Shown here piece after piece: positions 7,555-15,603 of a stretch of 64,000 nucleotides of DNA. Made by a program: the position numbers and the translations under genes. The stretch is from JBDFMH01 sp047238125 (GTDB lineage Bacteria > Pseudomonadota > Alphaproteobacteria > Sphingomonadales > Sphingomonadaceae). Below the pieces are notes generated by a model. The model was not told where the DNA came from, searched no databases, and saw only the letters and a list, made by a program, of their open reading frames with translations. The DNA lies in the NCBI RefSeq assembly GCF_047238125.1, contig NZ_JBDFMH010000001.1:2170001-2234000 (forward strand), read 5' to 3'. Position 1 is the first letter of the stretch; each line of letters starts with the position of its first letter.

Positions 7555-8071
7555 GGCGGACCTGCCGATCTTCAATCGGGCTAGATTGGCGGGATTGGAG
7601 GGTGCGGGGTTCGCTGCATTCGCCGGTGGCTATAATTACCGAGCCGCGGCCAACGTTGACGCGAGCTTCCTCTCGCGCATGCAGCGCAGGGCTACGGACG
7701 CCCCCGCATTCGCCCACTAATACTCCGCGGTCGGTGACTGATTTCAGGTGAGCGGCGGGCTGTAGATCTGCCGGCTGGGACGGTTTCGCTCTGGGCCGCA
7801 GTTCGACGACCGTGCGATCGTCGGCTTCCTCACCGGGGTCCGGATCGTCAGGCCAGCTGATTGCGGCCCACTCCTCGCAGAACCGGTTCCAGCCGGTGAT
7901 CGGCCATACGCCTGTAGGGAAGCCCTGGATCTCGAACAGCATCGGCGGCCCGATCTGGCACGCGCCCTGATCGCGTTCGCTGCCGCTCGCCGAACGGATG
8001 GCCGACGAAAGCGCGGGTGCAGAGCGTGCCCAGTGCGCGCACGTTTCGCACCGCTCCGGACGGGCGGTCAT
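7547..8071 (-). CDS. Cysteine-motif phage protein A (CxxC...GxCxxxPP...W..FC)
   Basis: This 174-residue protein has the pattern CETCAHW, then GACQIGPP and then FCEEW, four cysteines that could bind one zinc ion. The same pattern occurs in the proteins at 8537 and 8860, so the three look like tandem paralogues. The C-terminal 80 residues are low in conserved features. Start at ATG 8071 overlaps the stop of the upstream gene (ATGA). The function of this family is not known to me. Confidence 0.65.
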   Translation of the reverse strand: MTARPERCETCAHWARSAPALSSAIRSASGSERDQGACQIGPPMLFEIQGFPTGVWPITGWNRFCEEWAAISWPDDPDPGEEADDRTVVELRPRAKPSQPADLQPAAHLKSVTDRGVLVGECGGVRSPALHAREEARVNVGRGSVIIATGECSEPRTLQSRQSSPIEDRQVRHG

Positions 8072-8550
8072 TGTGCCGCGTCCGTCTGAGCTGCGCGATC
8101 GGCACGCTGTTGAGCGAGACGCTCGGCCGCCGCGGTCATCTCCTTTTCGAAGTACGTGCGATCGGGATAGGTGCAATCCATCGCCAACGCGATGGTGCCG
8201 TCCGGCATCTGGATGTGCGGGACCGTATCCGCGCCGTCGTTGACGCCATCAACCGTGATGGGCTCTGGCGGTCCGTTCGGGTCAATCATCCAGCCGATCA
8301 CCGGCACTTCGAACACGTCGACCGGGCGGGCATCAAGATTGACATTCAGGACGTAGGTGCCCGGCTGGGCTGGGATCACCTGTCGGCCAATCCGCTCCCA
8401 GCTGTCGACGTCGCTCCTGTAGGCGATAACGTCTTCTCCGTCCCGCATGGTGACGCGGCAGAGAACGGAATCCTGCGCACCGTAGGATGTGACCTCGGCG
8501 ACACCATCGACACGATACTGCGCGGTGCGCCGGCTATTATAGAACAGCAT
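8068..8550 (-). CDS. Hypothetical phage protein, 160 residues
   Basis: Unknown function. The first 120 residues are rich in predicted strands (YRVDGVAEVTSYG, VLCRVTMRDGEDVIAYR), and the C-terminus is a charged helix (FEKEMTAAAERLAQQRADRAAQ). The ATG at 8550 follows GGAAGG at good spacing and was preferred to GTG 8571. It is inserted between two members of the cysteine-motif family, overlapping both. Confidence 0.6.
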   Translation of the reverse strand: MLFYNSRRTAQYRVDGVAEVTSYGAQDSVLCRVTMRDGEDVIAYRSDVDSWERIGRQVIPAQPGTYVLNVNLDARPVDVFEVPVIGWMIDPNGPPEPITVDGVNDGADTVPHIQMPDGTIALAMDCTYPDRTYFEKEMTAAAERLAQQRADRAAQTDAAQ

Positions 8551-8863
8551 CGCGTCGATCCTTCCGAACACGCTGGTCGATCAGGACCAGGAGATCGCTG
8601 CCTTCGAATTGTCCGCACCACTCAGTGTAGAAGGTCGCTGGCCACAGGCAGGCGTTGTGGACAGTGCCCGCATCGGCCACGTCCTCCGGGTCGAATACGT
8701 GGCCGCCGAAACCCGGCTGCGGGATCGCCATCCGCGCCATGTGATCGACGATTTTCGGCGGCTCGCGCCGGCACCAGCCATGCCCGGCGTCATCGGCTGT
8801 TCGATCAACGCCTTCTTCGACCGGCAGCCAGAAGCGGCACAGCGCGCAGCGCTCAGTAGTCAT
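8537..8863 (-). CDS. Cysteine-motif phage protein B
   Basis: The 108-residue protein shows CALCRFW at residues 6-12, GWCRREPP, then WPATFYTEWCGQF, the clearest version of the four-Cys pattern shared with the genes at 7547 and 8860. The spacing suggests a small zinc-binding fold with a buried Trp. The start at 8863 overlaps the stop of the upstream paralogue (ATGA). Role unknown. Confidence 0.65.
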   Translation of the reverse strand: MTTERCALCRFWLPVEEGVDRTADDAGHGWCRREPPKIVDHMARMAIPQPGFGGHVFDPEDVADAGTVHNACLWPATFYTEWCGQFEGSDLLVLIDQRVRKDRRDAVL

Positions 8864-9129
8864 TGCGGCCTCTCCTGCGGGATGTAGTCAGCGCACCAGT
8901 CAGCTTCGTGCGTCACGGGGAAGTTGCTGGCCCCCCAAAGATCCTGCTCTTCGATCGCGGCGTCCCCGAACTCCGGGCTGCTATTCATGAGGCGCGAGCG
9001 GATCATGGCCTCGCTCACGACTGGTGGGTGGCGTCGGCAGTCGCCGATGCTTTCCAAGGGGTAGCGCCGCCAGCACATGCAAGTGCAGCAGGTTTCGGCT
9101 GGCGCCGCCGCGTCGTCAGCGGCGGTCAT
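8860..9129 (-). CDS. Cysteine-motif phage protein C
   Basis: The 89-residue protein carries CTCMCWRRY, GDCRRHPP and HEADWCADY, matching the pattern in the two downstream paralogues. It is the most compact member, little more than the motif. The start at 9129 overlaps the stop of the 9126 gene. All three probably arose by duplication within this operon. Confidence 0.65.
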   Translation of the reverse strand: MTAADDAAAPAETCCTCMCWRRYPLESIGDCRRHPPVVSEAMIRSRLMNSSPEFGDAAIEEQDLWGASNFPVTHEADWCADYIPQERPQ

Positions 9130-9971
9130 TTCGCAGCACTCCAGCGCTGGGCATCGGCCACGATCGCCTCACCCCAAGCGCCGCCGACTGACCGTTCGCC
9201 GTCGCCAAGCGCTACCAGCACCTTCTCGGCGAATTGCTGAGCCGAGCGTGCCGGCGTCATCACCAGCAGGTGCTCGTAGAAGGCGATCACCCCGCCAATG
9301 GCATTGTCGTCGGCAGCGTCGGCATCAGGCCCGAGCTCAGCATCGATCATGCGCAGCTGTTCAAGGATGCGGGTCAGTCGCGTCCACCGGGTCCAGTCCC
9401 AATGCCAGCCGTCTTCGTCGGTATGGAGCCCGAAGCTGACCATGGCGGCGGCCTTGGCGACTCGCTCGGCTTCGTTGGTCCAGACCCATTCGATGATATC
9501 GCCATCGATGTCGCTCAGCACGATATCGGCAGCGCCGAATGCGGCTTCGATTTCACGCGCTTCCGCCTCGCGCCATAGCTTGCGACGCATCCAGCCGCGC
9601 CTGATGAACAGCGCGCGAATATCGCTCGCGGCTTTTGGCAGCCAATGGCTGGACCAAGTTCTTCCCTTGCGGAATGTGTCGAACATGCGGCGCGCCGCCA
9701 GCTCGTCATCATAATTGCCGCTGTGCCAGATCGTCCGGCCGCCGGAAGCATTGGCGAAGCCGCGGGTGATGTGCGGTAATGCCTGATCCACCCGCGCGTT
9801 GATCTCTTCGGCCTTAGCGCACCAGATCGGCTTGAGACGGCCTTCCTCGCTTGCAGCGATCTGACGCCGAGCGATCAGGCTGTGCAACGTCTCGCGTTCG
9901 ACGATCGCGTCGATCCGCTCCTGCAGGGCCGGGCTGGCGCTGGCGAACGTGATGGGGGCGTGCATATTCAT
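9126..9971 (-). CDS. Hypothetical phage protein, 281 residues
   Basis: The largest gene of the leftward early operon. The protein is soluble, Trp-rich and mostly helical. Notable stretches are RTIWHSGNYDDELAARRMF, RRGWMRRKLWREAEAREIEAAF and HTDEDGWHWDWTRWTRL. No family recognised. The ATG at 9971 has GGAGG 8 bp upstream and was preferred to GTG 9977. The gap to the upstream gene is 16 bp. Confidence 0.6.
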   Translation of the reverse strand: MNMHAPITFASASPALQERIDAIVERETLHSLIARRQIAASEEGRLKPIWCAKAEEINARVDQALPHITRGFANASGGRTIWHSGNYDDELAARRMFDTFRKGRTWSSHWLPKAASDIRALFIRRGWMRRKLWREAEAREIEAAFGAADIVLSDIDGDIIEWVWTNEAERVAKAAAMVSFGLHTDEDGWHWDWTRWTRLTRILEQLRMIDAELGPDADAADDNAIGGVIAFYEHLLVMTPARSAQQFAEKVLVALGDGERSVGGAWGEAIVADAQRWSAAK

Positions 9972-9987
9972 TGTCACTTCCTCCCCG

Positions 9988-10569
9988 TCAGCCGTTGATC
10001 AGCGCGTCGCGCGCTTCGCATTTCTGGAGCATCTCCAGCGCAATCGACGGCAGCTGCATCTGATCTGCGCCGTTGGCGAGCAGGTAGGCGGCCAGCGTAT
10101 CGATCCCGGCGTGAAGGCCGCGCAGCGCGGCGTCAGCCATAGGAAATTGCGGATCCTTGGTCGGGACGTTCTCCGCCAGCACCGCAAGATGCGCGACCAG
10201 CGAAACCATGTCCTCGCGCCCCTGTAGCGGCGTCATGCTGATGGTGATCATCTGGGCATATTCGAGCCGCGATACATGCTCGTAGGCATCGGCTAGTGCG
10301 ATCTCACCGCCCGCCCTCGTAAGATGGTCGGGGACCGTATCTGCATTGGCCAGCTGATCCTGCTTGTCGCTCACCTCGCAGACGCGATCGATGGTCGCCT
10401 GAAATGCAACGACGTTCAGGTGCATCGGGGTCTGAGTCGGTGCCAAGGCGCCGAGCAGCCAGCCGCAATCAGCGGGCCTGGCAGACGGTGCGCTAGCGAA
10501 GGCCGTCGCCATGCTGTTCGGCGCAGGCGGAACCCGCGGCGGTGGGGAATTGGGATTGGCATCGGGCAC
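9988..10569 (-). CDS. Hypothetical phage protein, first gene of the leftward early operon
   Basis: The 193-residue protein has a Pro/Ala-rich start and a helical remainder with many Met and Gln. No domain is recognised. It uses a GTG start at 10569, supported by GGGAG 7 bp upstream; no in-frame ATG is nearby. It is the first gene downstream of the candidate leftward promoter and repressor operator at about 10700, so it should be expressed after induction. Confidence 0.6.
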   Translation of the reverse strand: MPDANPNSPPPRVPPAPNSMATAFASAPSARPADCGWLLGALAPTQTPMHLNVVAFQATIDRVCEVSDKQDQLANADTVPDHLTRAGGEIALADAYEHVSRLEYAQMITISMTPLQGREDMVSLVAHLAVLAENVPTKDPQFPMADAALRGLHAGIDTLAAYLLANGADQMQLPSIALEMLQKCEARDALING

Positions 10570-10683
10570 GGTAATCTCCCTGCTTGCGTTTCAGCAGGAA
10601 GTTGGCGGAGGCTGCCGTGGCGAGCGCGCTGTCCTAACCCTGCGGTCTCAGGGTCGGCCGCTGCACTTTGGCTTGGCGCTCAC

Positions 10684-10720
10684 CTGATACCGCCAGTATC
10701 TCCGTTTTTCGGAGAATTGC
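10684..10720 (-). promoter_or_regulatory. Candidate leftward early promoter with a CI operator
   Basis: The perfect palindrome CTCCGTTTTTCGGAG (10700-10714) resembles the two imperfect palindromes between cI and cro. On the minus strand it lies between a TTGCAA (-35-like) and a GATACT (-10-like) hexamer 16 bp apart. Bound repressor there would block the operon starting at 10569. A small hairpin (10637-10654, ACCCTG/CAGGGT) lies downstream in the leader. Confidence 0.5.
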
Positions 10721-10741
10721 AAGGGGTGGTTAACCAGATTT

Positions 10742-11311
10742 TCAGAACTGCTGGATTGCGTATGTCACCCGCCCAATCACGCTGAAGTCTAGCTCGCCCA
10801 GTTCGAAGGGCACGTATTCGGGATTGTCGCTCGCCGGTTCGAACCTCGCGGGGCCTTCACGGTATCGCTTGATGGTCGCCTCGCCATCGGCATTGCGGAG
10901 AAGGTAGAGCTTTCCGACGTAGAGCCGGCGATCGTCGGGATCGATGACGGCCCAGCTGCCCTCGGGCAGCACCAAATTCATGCTGTCTCCGACGATCTCC
11001 ACCGCGAACCGGCCCTTGGCATTTACCTCTGCCGGGATGGTAATCGTCTCACGGCTTTCTTCGATCGCCTCCAACCAGCGGCCGGCACCGGCCATGCCGA
11101 TGAGCGGGATCTTGAGCGGCTGCGGCTCCCTGGGTAGCATTTGCAGAAGGATGTTCGCCTCATGCAATTTGAGGTGGCGCTGCCCGGTGTAGAGGTTCGA
11201 CACCGCCGTGGGTGGGATCGCCAGCTTCTGCGCGATCACACGTTGCGGGATGCCGGCATTCTTCAACTGAAGAAGGATTTTCTCGGCGGTCGGGATCGGA
11301 TCTTCGGCCAT
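10742..11311 (-). CDS. CI-like repressor with S24 self-cleavage domain
   Basis: The 189-residue protein has an N-terminal helix-turn-helix of XRE type (about residues 8-45: GIPQRVIAQKLAIPPTAVSNLYTG) and a C-terminal LexA/S24 peptidase fold. The catalytic Ser110 is in VGDSM and Lys148 is in ATIKRY. Ala-Gly pairs at 74-77 are candidate cleavage sites. It should maintain lysogeny and be inactivated by RecA-stimulated self-cleavage after DNA damage. It diverges from the cro-like gene across two palindromic operators. Confidence 0.9.
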   Translation of the reverse strand: MAEDPIPTAEKILLQLKNAGIPQRVIAQKLAIPPTAVSNLYTGQRHLKLHEANILLQMLPREPQPLKIPLIGMAGAGRWLEAIEESRETITIPAEVNAKGRFAVEIVGDSMNLVLPEGSWAVIDPDDRRLYVGKLYLLRNADGEATIKRYREGPARFEPASDNPEYVPFELGELDFSVIGRVTYAIQQF

Positions 11312-11347
11312 GGCATAACGAATAGCATCGCCTGGCCGCTGGCGCTT

Positions 11348-11394
11348 CCCCGAAAATCGGATATAAGACGGTTAATGCCGTCCCATTTTCGGAG
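11348..11394. promoter_or_regulatory. CI/Cro operator region
   Basis: Two 15-bp imperfect palindromes, CCCCGAAAATCGGAT (11348-11362) and GTCCCATTTTCGGAG (11380-11394), have centres 32 bp apart (about three helical turns). A third one-off palindrome, GACGG/CCGTC, lies between them. The second site overlaps the GGAG ribosome site of the cro-like gene, and a TATAAG at 11362 could be its -10. The related site at 10700 completes a left/right operator set. Confidence 0.55.
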
Positions 11395-11404
11395 CGATGA
11401 TACA

Positions 11405-11638
11405 ATGTCGGTGGTGGCCGAAATCTTCGAGGGCCTCGGGCGGCCCACGCACGTTGCCGCAGATCTGGGCTTCCCCGTCCAGACCGTGCACTCCTGGAAG
11501 AAGAAGGGCAACATCCCCGGCTGGCGTCGGCCCGCCGTGCTCGATCTGGCCCGCCGCCGCAACCTCGCGCTATCCGCGGAAGCTTGGGCCTATCTGGTCG
11601 CCGCGCCTGTTTCGACCACGCCTGCGCTGGCATCCTGA
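11405..11638 (+). CDS. Cro-like helix-turn-helix protein
   Basis: The 77-residue protein starts MSVVAEIFEGLGRPTHVAADLG and has a HTH core PTHVAADLGFPVQTVHSWKKKGNIPGWRR, similar to short phage Cro/carph-type regulators. It is the first rightward gene, directly opposite the CI-like gene, and should help switch to lytic growth. ATG 11405 follows GGAG at 11391-11394. Confidence 0.75.
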   Translation: MSVVAEIFEGLGRPTHVAADLGFPVQTVHSWKKKGNIPGWRRPAVLDLARRRNLALSAEAWAYLVAAPVSTTPALAS

Positions 11639-11641
11639 TCC

Positions 11642-12652
11642 GTGCGGCACGGCGCGAAAGAAGCGGAGTTCCGCGAGCGGATCCAGCACGCCAAGGACCG
11701 GCGGCAGTTGTCCGATATTATCGGACGAGTGACTAAGCTCGCGAAGCGCGGTCCTCGCGAACTGGTCGGCCTTTGCCCGTTCCACAGCGAACGATCGCCA
11801 AGCTTTGAGGTCAACGACAGCAAGGGCTTCTACCATTGCCACGGCTGCGGTCGATCGGGCGACGCCATCCGCTTCCTAACCGAGAAGCACGGCCTGTCCT
11901 TCATCGACGCACTTCGCGATCTTGAAGATGGGACCTACCCCGAGGTCACCGAGGCCGATCGGGCTAAGCGGCGGCAGGAAGAAGCGGCGCTCACCGCGCA
12001 GCGCATTGCGGATGCACAGGCAATCTGGGCTCGCGCCGTGCCCGCGCCGGGGACGCCCGCCGAGGTTTATGCTCGTGCCCGCGGCATCACGACACCGCTG
12101 CCCGATACCGCGCGGTTCGTGATGACCCCACGCTGGCGCAATCCGGAGACCGGCGAGGTCGGCCGCGACACGCCCGCGATGGCTTGCGCTCTTCAGGATC
12201 GGGGCGGCACCGTCGTGGGCGTGCAGTGCATCTTCCTGCAGGACGGCGGTCGCAGGAAATACGAGCGCATCCGCCAGGATGGGACGAAGGCGAAGGCGAA
12301 GCTCAGCTTCGGCATCATCGTCGGCTCGGCATTCGTGGCCGGCGGCCAATATCCGCCATCGCCCGGACGAGATCCGATTATTTGCGAGGGACCGGAAGAC
12401 GGGCTGACCTTGGCGCAGGAACTGCCCGGTGAAACGGTGCTGGTCGCGTGTGGCACGGCTCTAATGCCGCGCATTGATCTAGTCCCTAGCATCACAGGCG
12501 TGGTCCTGGCGGGCGACAACAACGCAGCCGGACGCGTGGCAGTCGATGAGGCCACCGCATCTTTCATTGAGCGAGGCCTGTCGGTGCGCCCGATATGGCC
12601 GGACCCCGCCTTCAAGGACTGGAACGACCAGCTGCGCGGAGTTCGCGCATGA
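11642..12652 (+). CDS. Phage DNA primase (CHC2 zinc finger plus Toprim)
   Basis: The 336-residue protein synthesises RNA primers for phage replication. A DnaG-type zinc ribbon is formed by Cys45, His48, Cys66 and Cys69 (LCPFHSE...HCHGCG). The Toprim domain has the acidic motifs IICEGPEDGL (about 248-257) and VVLAGDNNAAG (about 293-303). It lacks a helicase domain; the next gene may supply part of that function. It starts at a GTG 3 bp after the previous stop, without an obvious ribosome site, so translation is probably coupled. Confidence 0.88.
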   Translation: MRHGAKEAEFRERIQHAKDRRQLSDIIGRVTKLAKRGPRELVGLCPFHSERSPSFEVNDSKGFYHCHGCGRSGDAIRFLTEKHGLSFIDALRDLEDGTYPEVTEADRAKRRQEEAALTAQRIADAQAIWARAVPAPGTPAEVYARARGITTPLPDTARFVMTPRWRNPETGEVGRDTPAMACALQDRGGTVVGVQCIFLQDGGRRKYERIRQDGTKAKAKLSFGIIVGSAFVAGGQYPPSPGRDPIICEGPEDGLTLAQELPGETVLVACGTALMPRIDLVPSITGVVLAGDNNAAGRVAVDEATASFIERGLSVRPIWPDPAFKDWNDQLRGVRA

Positions 12653-14172
12653 ACAGCGGGTTCCAAGATGCTCTAAAAGCGGGAGCTGTAATTAAAGTTG
12701 AACCGCTGCCACTGGTCGGCGAGCGCGCCGACGCGCAGCCCTTCCCGATCGATGCCTGCGGCGACCGGCTGGCCCGCGCCATTCGCGCCATCATGGTCCG
12801 AGTTAAGGTGCCTGACTCGCTGGCAGCACACTCCGTCCTCGCCGCCGCCAGTTTGGCGGTGCAGGGCCACGCGGTTGTAGAGCTGCCAACCCGGCAGCGC
12901 CGTCCCACCTCCCTGTTTTTCGCCACCATCGCTGACTCAGGTGATCGAAAATCGTCTGCGGACGAGATCGCGATCAAGCCAATCGCGGACTACGAGATCG
13001 ACCTGAACACCGAGTACCAGATGGCAAAGCAGGTCCACGCCACACAAGCCGCCATCTTCAAGAACGATCAGGCCAAGCTCACCAAGGAAATGGCGAACGC
13101 TGATCGAACCACGGTCGAGATGGCCGTGAAGGATCTCGGCACGCCACCGATCGAACCGCCACGGCCCGCTATTATCGTGCCACCGGGTAGCACGCAGGGC
13201 GTGATCGACATGCTGGACAAGGGCCGGCCGTCGCTCGGCCTGTTCATCAATGAAGGCGGTAGTTGGCTGGGCAGCTGGGGGATGCAGGACGACAACCGCA
13301 CCGCCACGATCAGCAATTATTCCGAACTGTGGGACGGTCAGTCGATCAAGACGCTGACCAAGGGCGAGGGCTTCCGCTTCCTGCCCAACCGAGCCTTCTC
13401 GTTCCACGTCATGTTTCAGCAAATCTATATCGAGCGCATGTTCGGCGACGAGGAAATGCGCGGACAAGGGTTCCTCAGCCGCGTGCTCGCCGCCCAGCCT
13501 ACAACTCTCGCCGGGACCCGGTTTCACGATCCTAGCACGATCGAGCCGGCGCACGTGACCGATGACATCGTTGAATATCAGGAGCGTCTCGGAAGCATCA
13601 TTCGCACACCACTGCCAGTCGACCTTGAGAGCCCGCAGAACGGCCTGATGCGCCGCTGCGCATTCCACCTGGACGAAGACGCAGCCGCGCTGTTCTGGGA
13701 GTTCTACAATACGGTTGAAGGCCAGCAGGGCCAGGGCGGCAGTCTCGCGCCGATCCGAGGTTTCGCGGGCAAGGCGACCGAGCAGGCGGCTCGGATCGCT
13801 ACCGTGCTGCACGTTTTCGAAAACGGGCTTCGCGACCGGACCATCAACAAGCTGTCCATGGCCCGCGGCGTCGCGCTGATGAACTTCTACCTCGGCGAAG
13901 CCCTGCGGCTCGCCGCAGCCACGCCGATCGACCCGGTGACTGCGGATGCGCTGATCCTGTCCGAGTGGCTCGAGAAGAAATGGGATCAGCCGTTCATCTC
14001 AGCGCGCCGCATTATGCAGTCGGGGCCGGGCAAGATCAGAACCAGCATGGAAAACGTCCGCGAGCTATGCGCGGTCCTCGCCCGGCACGATCACATCACG
14101 CCTGTCGCGGCCGGCGCCAATGTCGACGGGAAGCACGCTAAGGAAGCGTGGAGGGTGCATGTCGGCCGATAG
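12649..14172 (+). CDS. DUF3987 (YfjI-type) replication-associated protein
   Basis: The 507-residue protein has the DUF3987 pattern: HSVLAAASLAVQGHAVVELP, the degenerate P-loop-like SGDRKSSADE at about 104-113, and SLGLFINEGGSWLGSWGM. These proteins sit next to primases in phages and are thought to take part in replication initiation, possibly as a helicase/loader relative. The ATG at 12649 overlaps the stop of the primase gene (ATGA). The 3' end overlaps the next gene by 14 bp. Confidence 0.82.
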   Translation: MNSGFQDALKAGAVIKVEPLPLVGERADAQPFPIDACGDRLARAIRAIMVRVKVPDSLAAHSVLAAASLAVQGHAVVELPTRQRRPTSLFFATIADSGDRKSSADEIAIKPIADYEIDLNTEYQMAKQVHATQAAIFKNDQAKLTKEMANADRTTVEMAVKDLGTPPIEPPRPAIIVPPGSTQGVIDMLDKGRPSLGLFINEGGSWLGSWGMQDDNRTATISNYSELWDGQSIKTLTKGEGFRFLPNRAFSFHVMFQQIYIERMFGDEEMRGQGFLSRVLAAQPTTLAGTRFHDPSTIEPAHVTDDIVEYQERLGSIIRTPLPVDLESPQNGLMRRCAFHLDEDAAALFWEFYNTVEGQQGQGGSLAPIRGFAGKATEQAARIATVLHVFENGLRDRTINKLSMARGVALMNFYLGEALRLAAATPIDPVTADALILSEWLEKKWDQPFISARRIMQSGPGKIRTSMENVRELCAVLARHDHITPVAAGANVDGKHAKEAWRVHVGR

Positions 14173-14731
14173 CTTCATGCCCTTGGCGATCGATCTCGGT
14201 GCTATCGCGACCGAGTGTAGCAGTGCTGTAGCAGGCGCCCCTGCTACAGATCACGGCTTCTCGGACTGGGGAAAAGGCGCGGAGTTCCGCCAATTTCAGC
14301 GTTCCCGTGCCGCACCTGTAGCAAATGTAGCAGATGTAGCAGCGATTTCCGCCCCGAGCCTGCCTTGGACGGCGGGTCTTCAAGCCCTCGCTGCCCTGCC
14401 CCGGCCCAGCTTTCTGACCGAAGACGGGTGGGAGGAGATGCTGTTCGAGTGCCAGTCAGTGTCCGATAAATGGGGGCAGGCCTCCCTGGATGCAGGCTGG
14501 CGGCCTCTTGACCTATTCGGTTGCCACCCGAACCCGCGCTGCACCGATGGCAGCAAGGACGGCTTGGTTGCGCTGATAGTCGGCATGCCGAGCCCCCTCA
14601 CCATAGTGGAGATCCTGCCCGGCAGCGCCGTTCTAGAGGCGCGTCACGGACATAGGCTAAGATACCGTCTTCGCGATCGACCCGGTCAGGTCTATATCTG
14701 GGACGCCTATGCCAGCGAGAGCGGGCCGTAG
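14159..14731 (+). CDS. Hypothetical phage protein carrying TGTAGCA repeats
   Basis: The 190-residue protein is of unknown function. The first 75 residues contain the translated repeat heptamers (CSSAVAG, VANVADVAA) and look like sequence shaped by DNA constraints rather than by protein function. The remainder (PSFLTEDGWEEMLFECQSVSDKWGQASLDAGWRPLDLFG...) looks like a true folded domain and resembles small phage proteins found after DUF3987 genes. ATG 14159 follows GGAGGG. Confidence 0.6.
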   Translation: MSADSFMPLAIDLGAIATECSSAVAGAPATDHGFSDWGKGAEFRQFQRSRAAPVANVADVAAISAPSLPWTAGLQALAALPRPSFLTEDGWEEMLFECQSVSDKWGQASLDAGWRPLDLFGCHPNPRCTDGSKDGLVALIVGMPSPLTIVEILPGSAVLEARHGHRLRYRLRDRPGQVYIWDAYASESGP

Positions 14732-14922
14732 TTGTAGCAATGACCCTGCTACAACCTTGCTACAGATCGGCAGCGACCGATCCTCCAACGTCATTCCCAA
14801 CAGGGAATGTGCGGGGGCTAGCCTATTGTCTTACCTACAGAAAACACCTCCGTGCTGATCAAATAGGGGGCGTTCCGGCCGATGTAGCACCGGCTGCTGC
14901 TACAGTTGCTACAACTGCTACA
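14216..14922. repeat. Cluster of 13 TGTAGCA heptamers (origin-like iterons)
   Basis: Exact copies of TGTAGCA lie at 14216, 14227, 14317, 14326, 14335, 14733 and 14883. Copies of its complement TGCTACA lie at 14242, 14747, 14758, 14898, 14907 and 14916. Two groups of three are spaced exactly 9 bp apart (14317-14341 direct, 14898-14922 reverse). About 0.1 copy would be expected by chance in 700 bp. A relatively AT-rich stretch (14816-14870) lies between groups. The position right after primase and DUF3987 suggests a replication origin. Confidence 0.7.
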
Positions 14923-14936
14923 GAGGGCATCCGTCG

Positions 14937-15512
14937 ATGATCCGCGAACAGAATTGGTTCATGCTCCGCACCAGCGGCCCCAAGACCCTACCGCTCGCCC
15001 GGTCGCTGGCGTCGGCTGGATTGGACGTGTGGACCCCGATCGAAGTGCGAAACCGCCGCCGGCCCCGGAGTAAGGCGCGGGTCGAGATCGAGGTGCCAGT
15101 CATGCCGACGTTCGTATTCGCGCGAGCGTCGCAACTGTCGCAGGTCTCGCAGATCCTGGCGCGGCCAATGACCGGGCATGCCCGCTTCTCTCTGTTCCTT
15201 TATGATGGGCGCATCCCGTTCATAGCCGATCGCGAAGTGCAGAGCTTGCGGGAGGTAGAGGAGAGATCGCGCGACGCGCTCAAGCGCGCGCAGCGGAAGA
15301 ACCAGCGTCGATCATTCCCGGCCGGCACCGAGGTCCGCGTGCCCGAGGGCAGCTTCGCCGGGATGTCCGGTATCGTGAAACAGGGAGACGATCGGTTCGC
15401 GCTGGTGTGCTTCGGCGGTTCGATGACGGTGAAGATTGCCACTTTTCTCTTAGAGGCAGATGCGATACAGTGTGACCGTCCCGCAACGGGCACGGCTGCT
15501 CAAGCGGCATAG
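14937..15512 (+). CDS. NusG-like phage transcription antiterminator
   Basis: The 191-residue protein has an N-terminal NGN-like part (NWFMLRTSGPKTLPLARSLASAGLDVWTPIE, then VPVMPTFVFAR) and a C-terminal KOW domain (FPAGTEVRVPEGSFAGMSGIVKQ, about 126-170). It is a specialised NusG paralogue, so it probably associates with RNA polymerase to let it read through terminators. It occupies the position of a late or delayed-early antiterminator, between replication and terminase genes. ATG 14937 is preceded by GAGGG. Confidence 0.75.
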   Translation: MIREQNWFMLRTSGPKTLPLARSLASAGLDVWTPIEVRNRRRPRSKARVEIEVPVMPTFVFARASQLSQVSQILARPMTGHARFSLFLYDGRIPFIADREVQSLREVEERSRDALKRAQRKNQRRSFPAGTEVRVPEGSFAGMSGIVKQGDDRFALVCFGGSMTVKIATFLLEADAIQCDRPATGTAAQAA

Positions 15513-15603
15513 GTGGGAATGGACAGGGCCTTCGTTGCTCGCCCCCGCTGCCCCGATCGGCACGCGATGGCGTGCTTCGAGCGGGAAGCGATAGCTATGT
15601 CCT
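15513..15603. other. Gap after the antiterminator gene with two small hairpins
   Basis: GCACGC-GATG-GCGTGC at 15560-15575 is a 6-bp stem with a 4-nt loop, followed by GCTTC-GAGCGG-GAAGC at 15574-15589. There is no T tract. The element could be a pause or antitermination target for the NusG-like protein, or simply the end of the leader; nothing else is seen here. Confidence 0.35.

Noticed and set aside
14740..14940. A 66-codon frame beginning MTLLQPCYRSAATDPP and overlapping the next gene start
   Set aside because: Its sequence is largely dictated by the TGTAGCA repeats and shows no conserved pattern; there is no ribosome site. I treat this stretch as part of the repeat/origin region.
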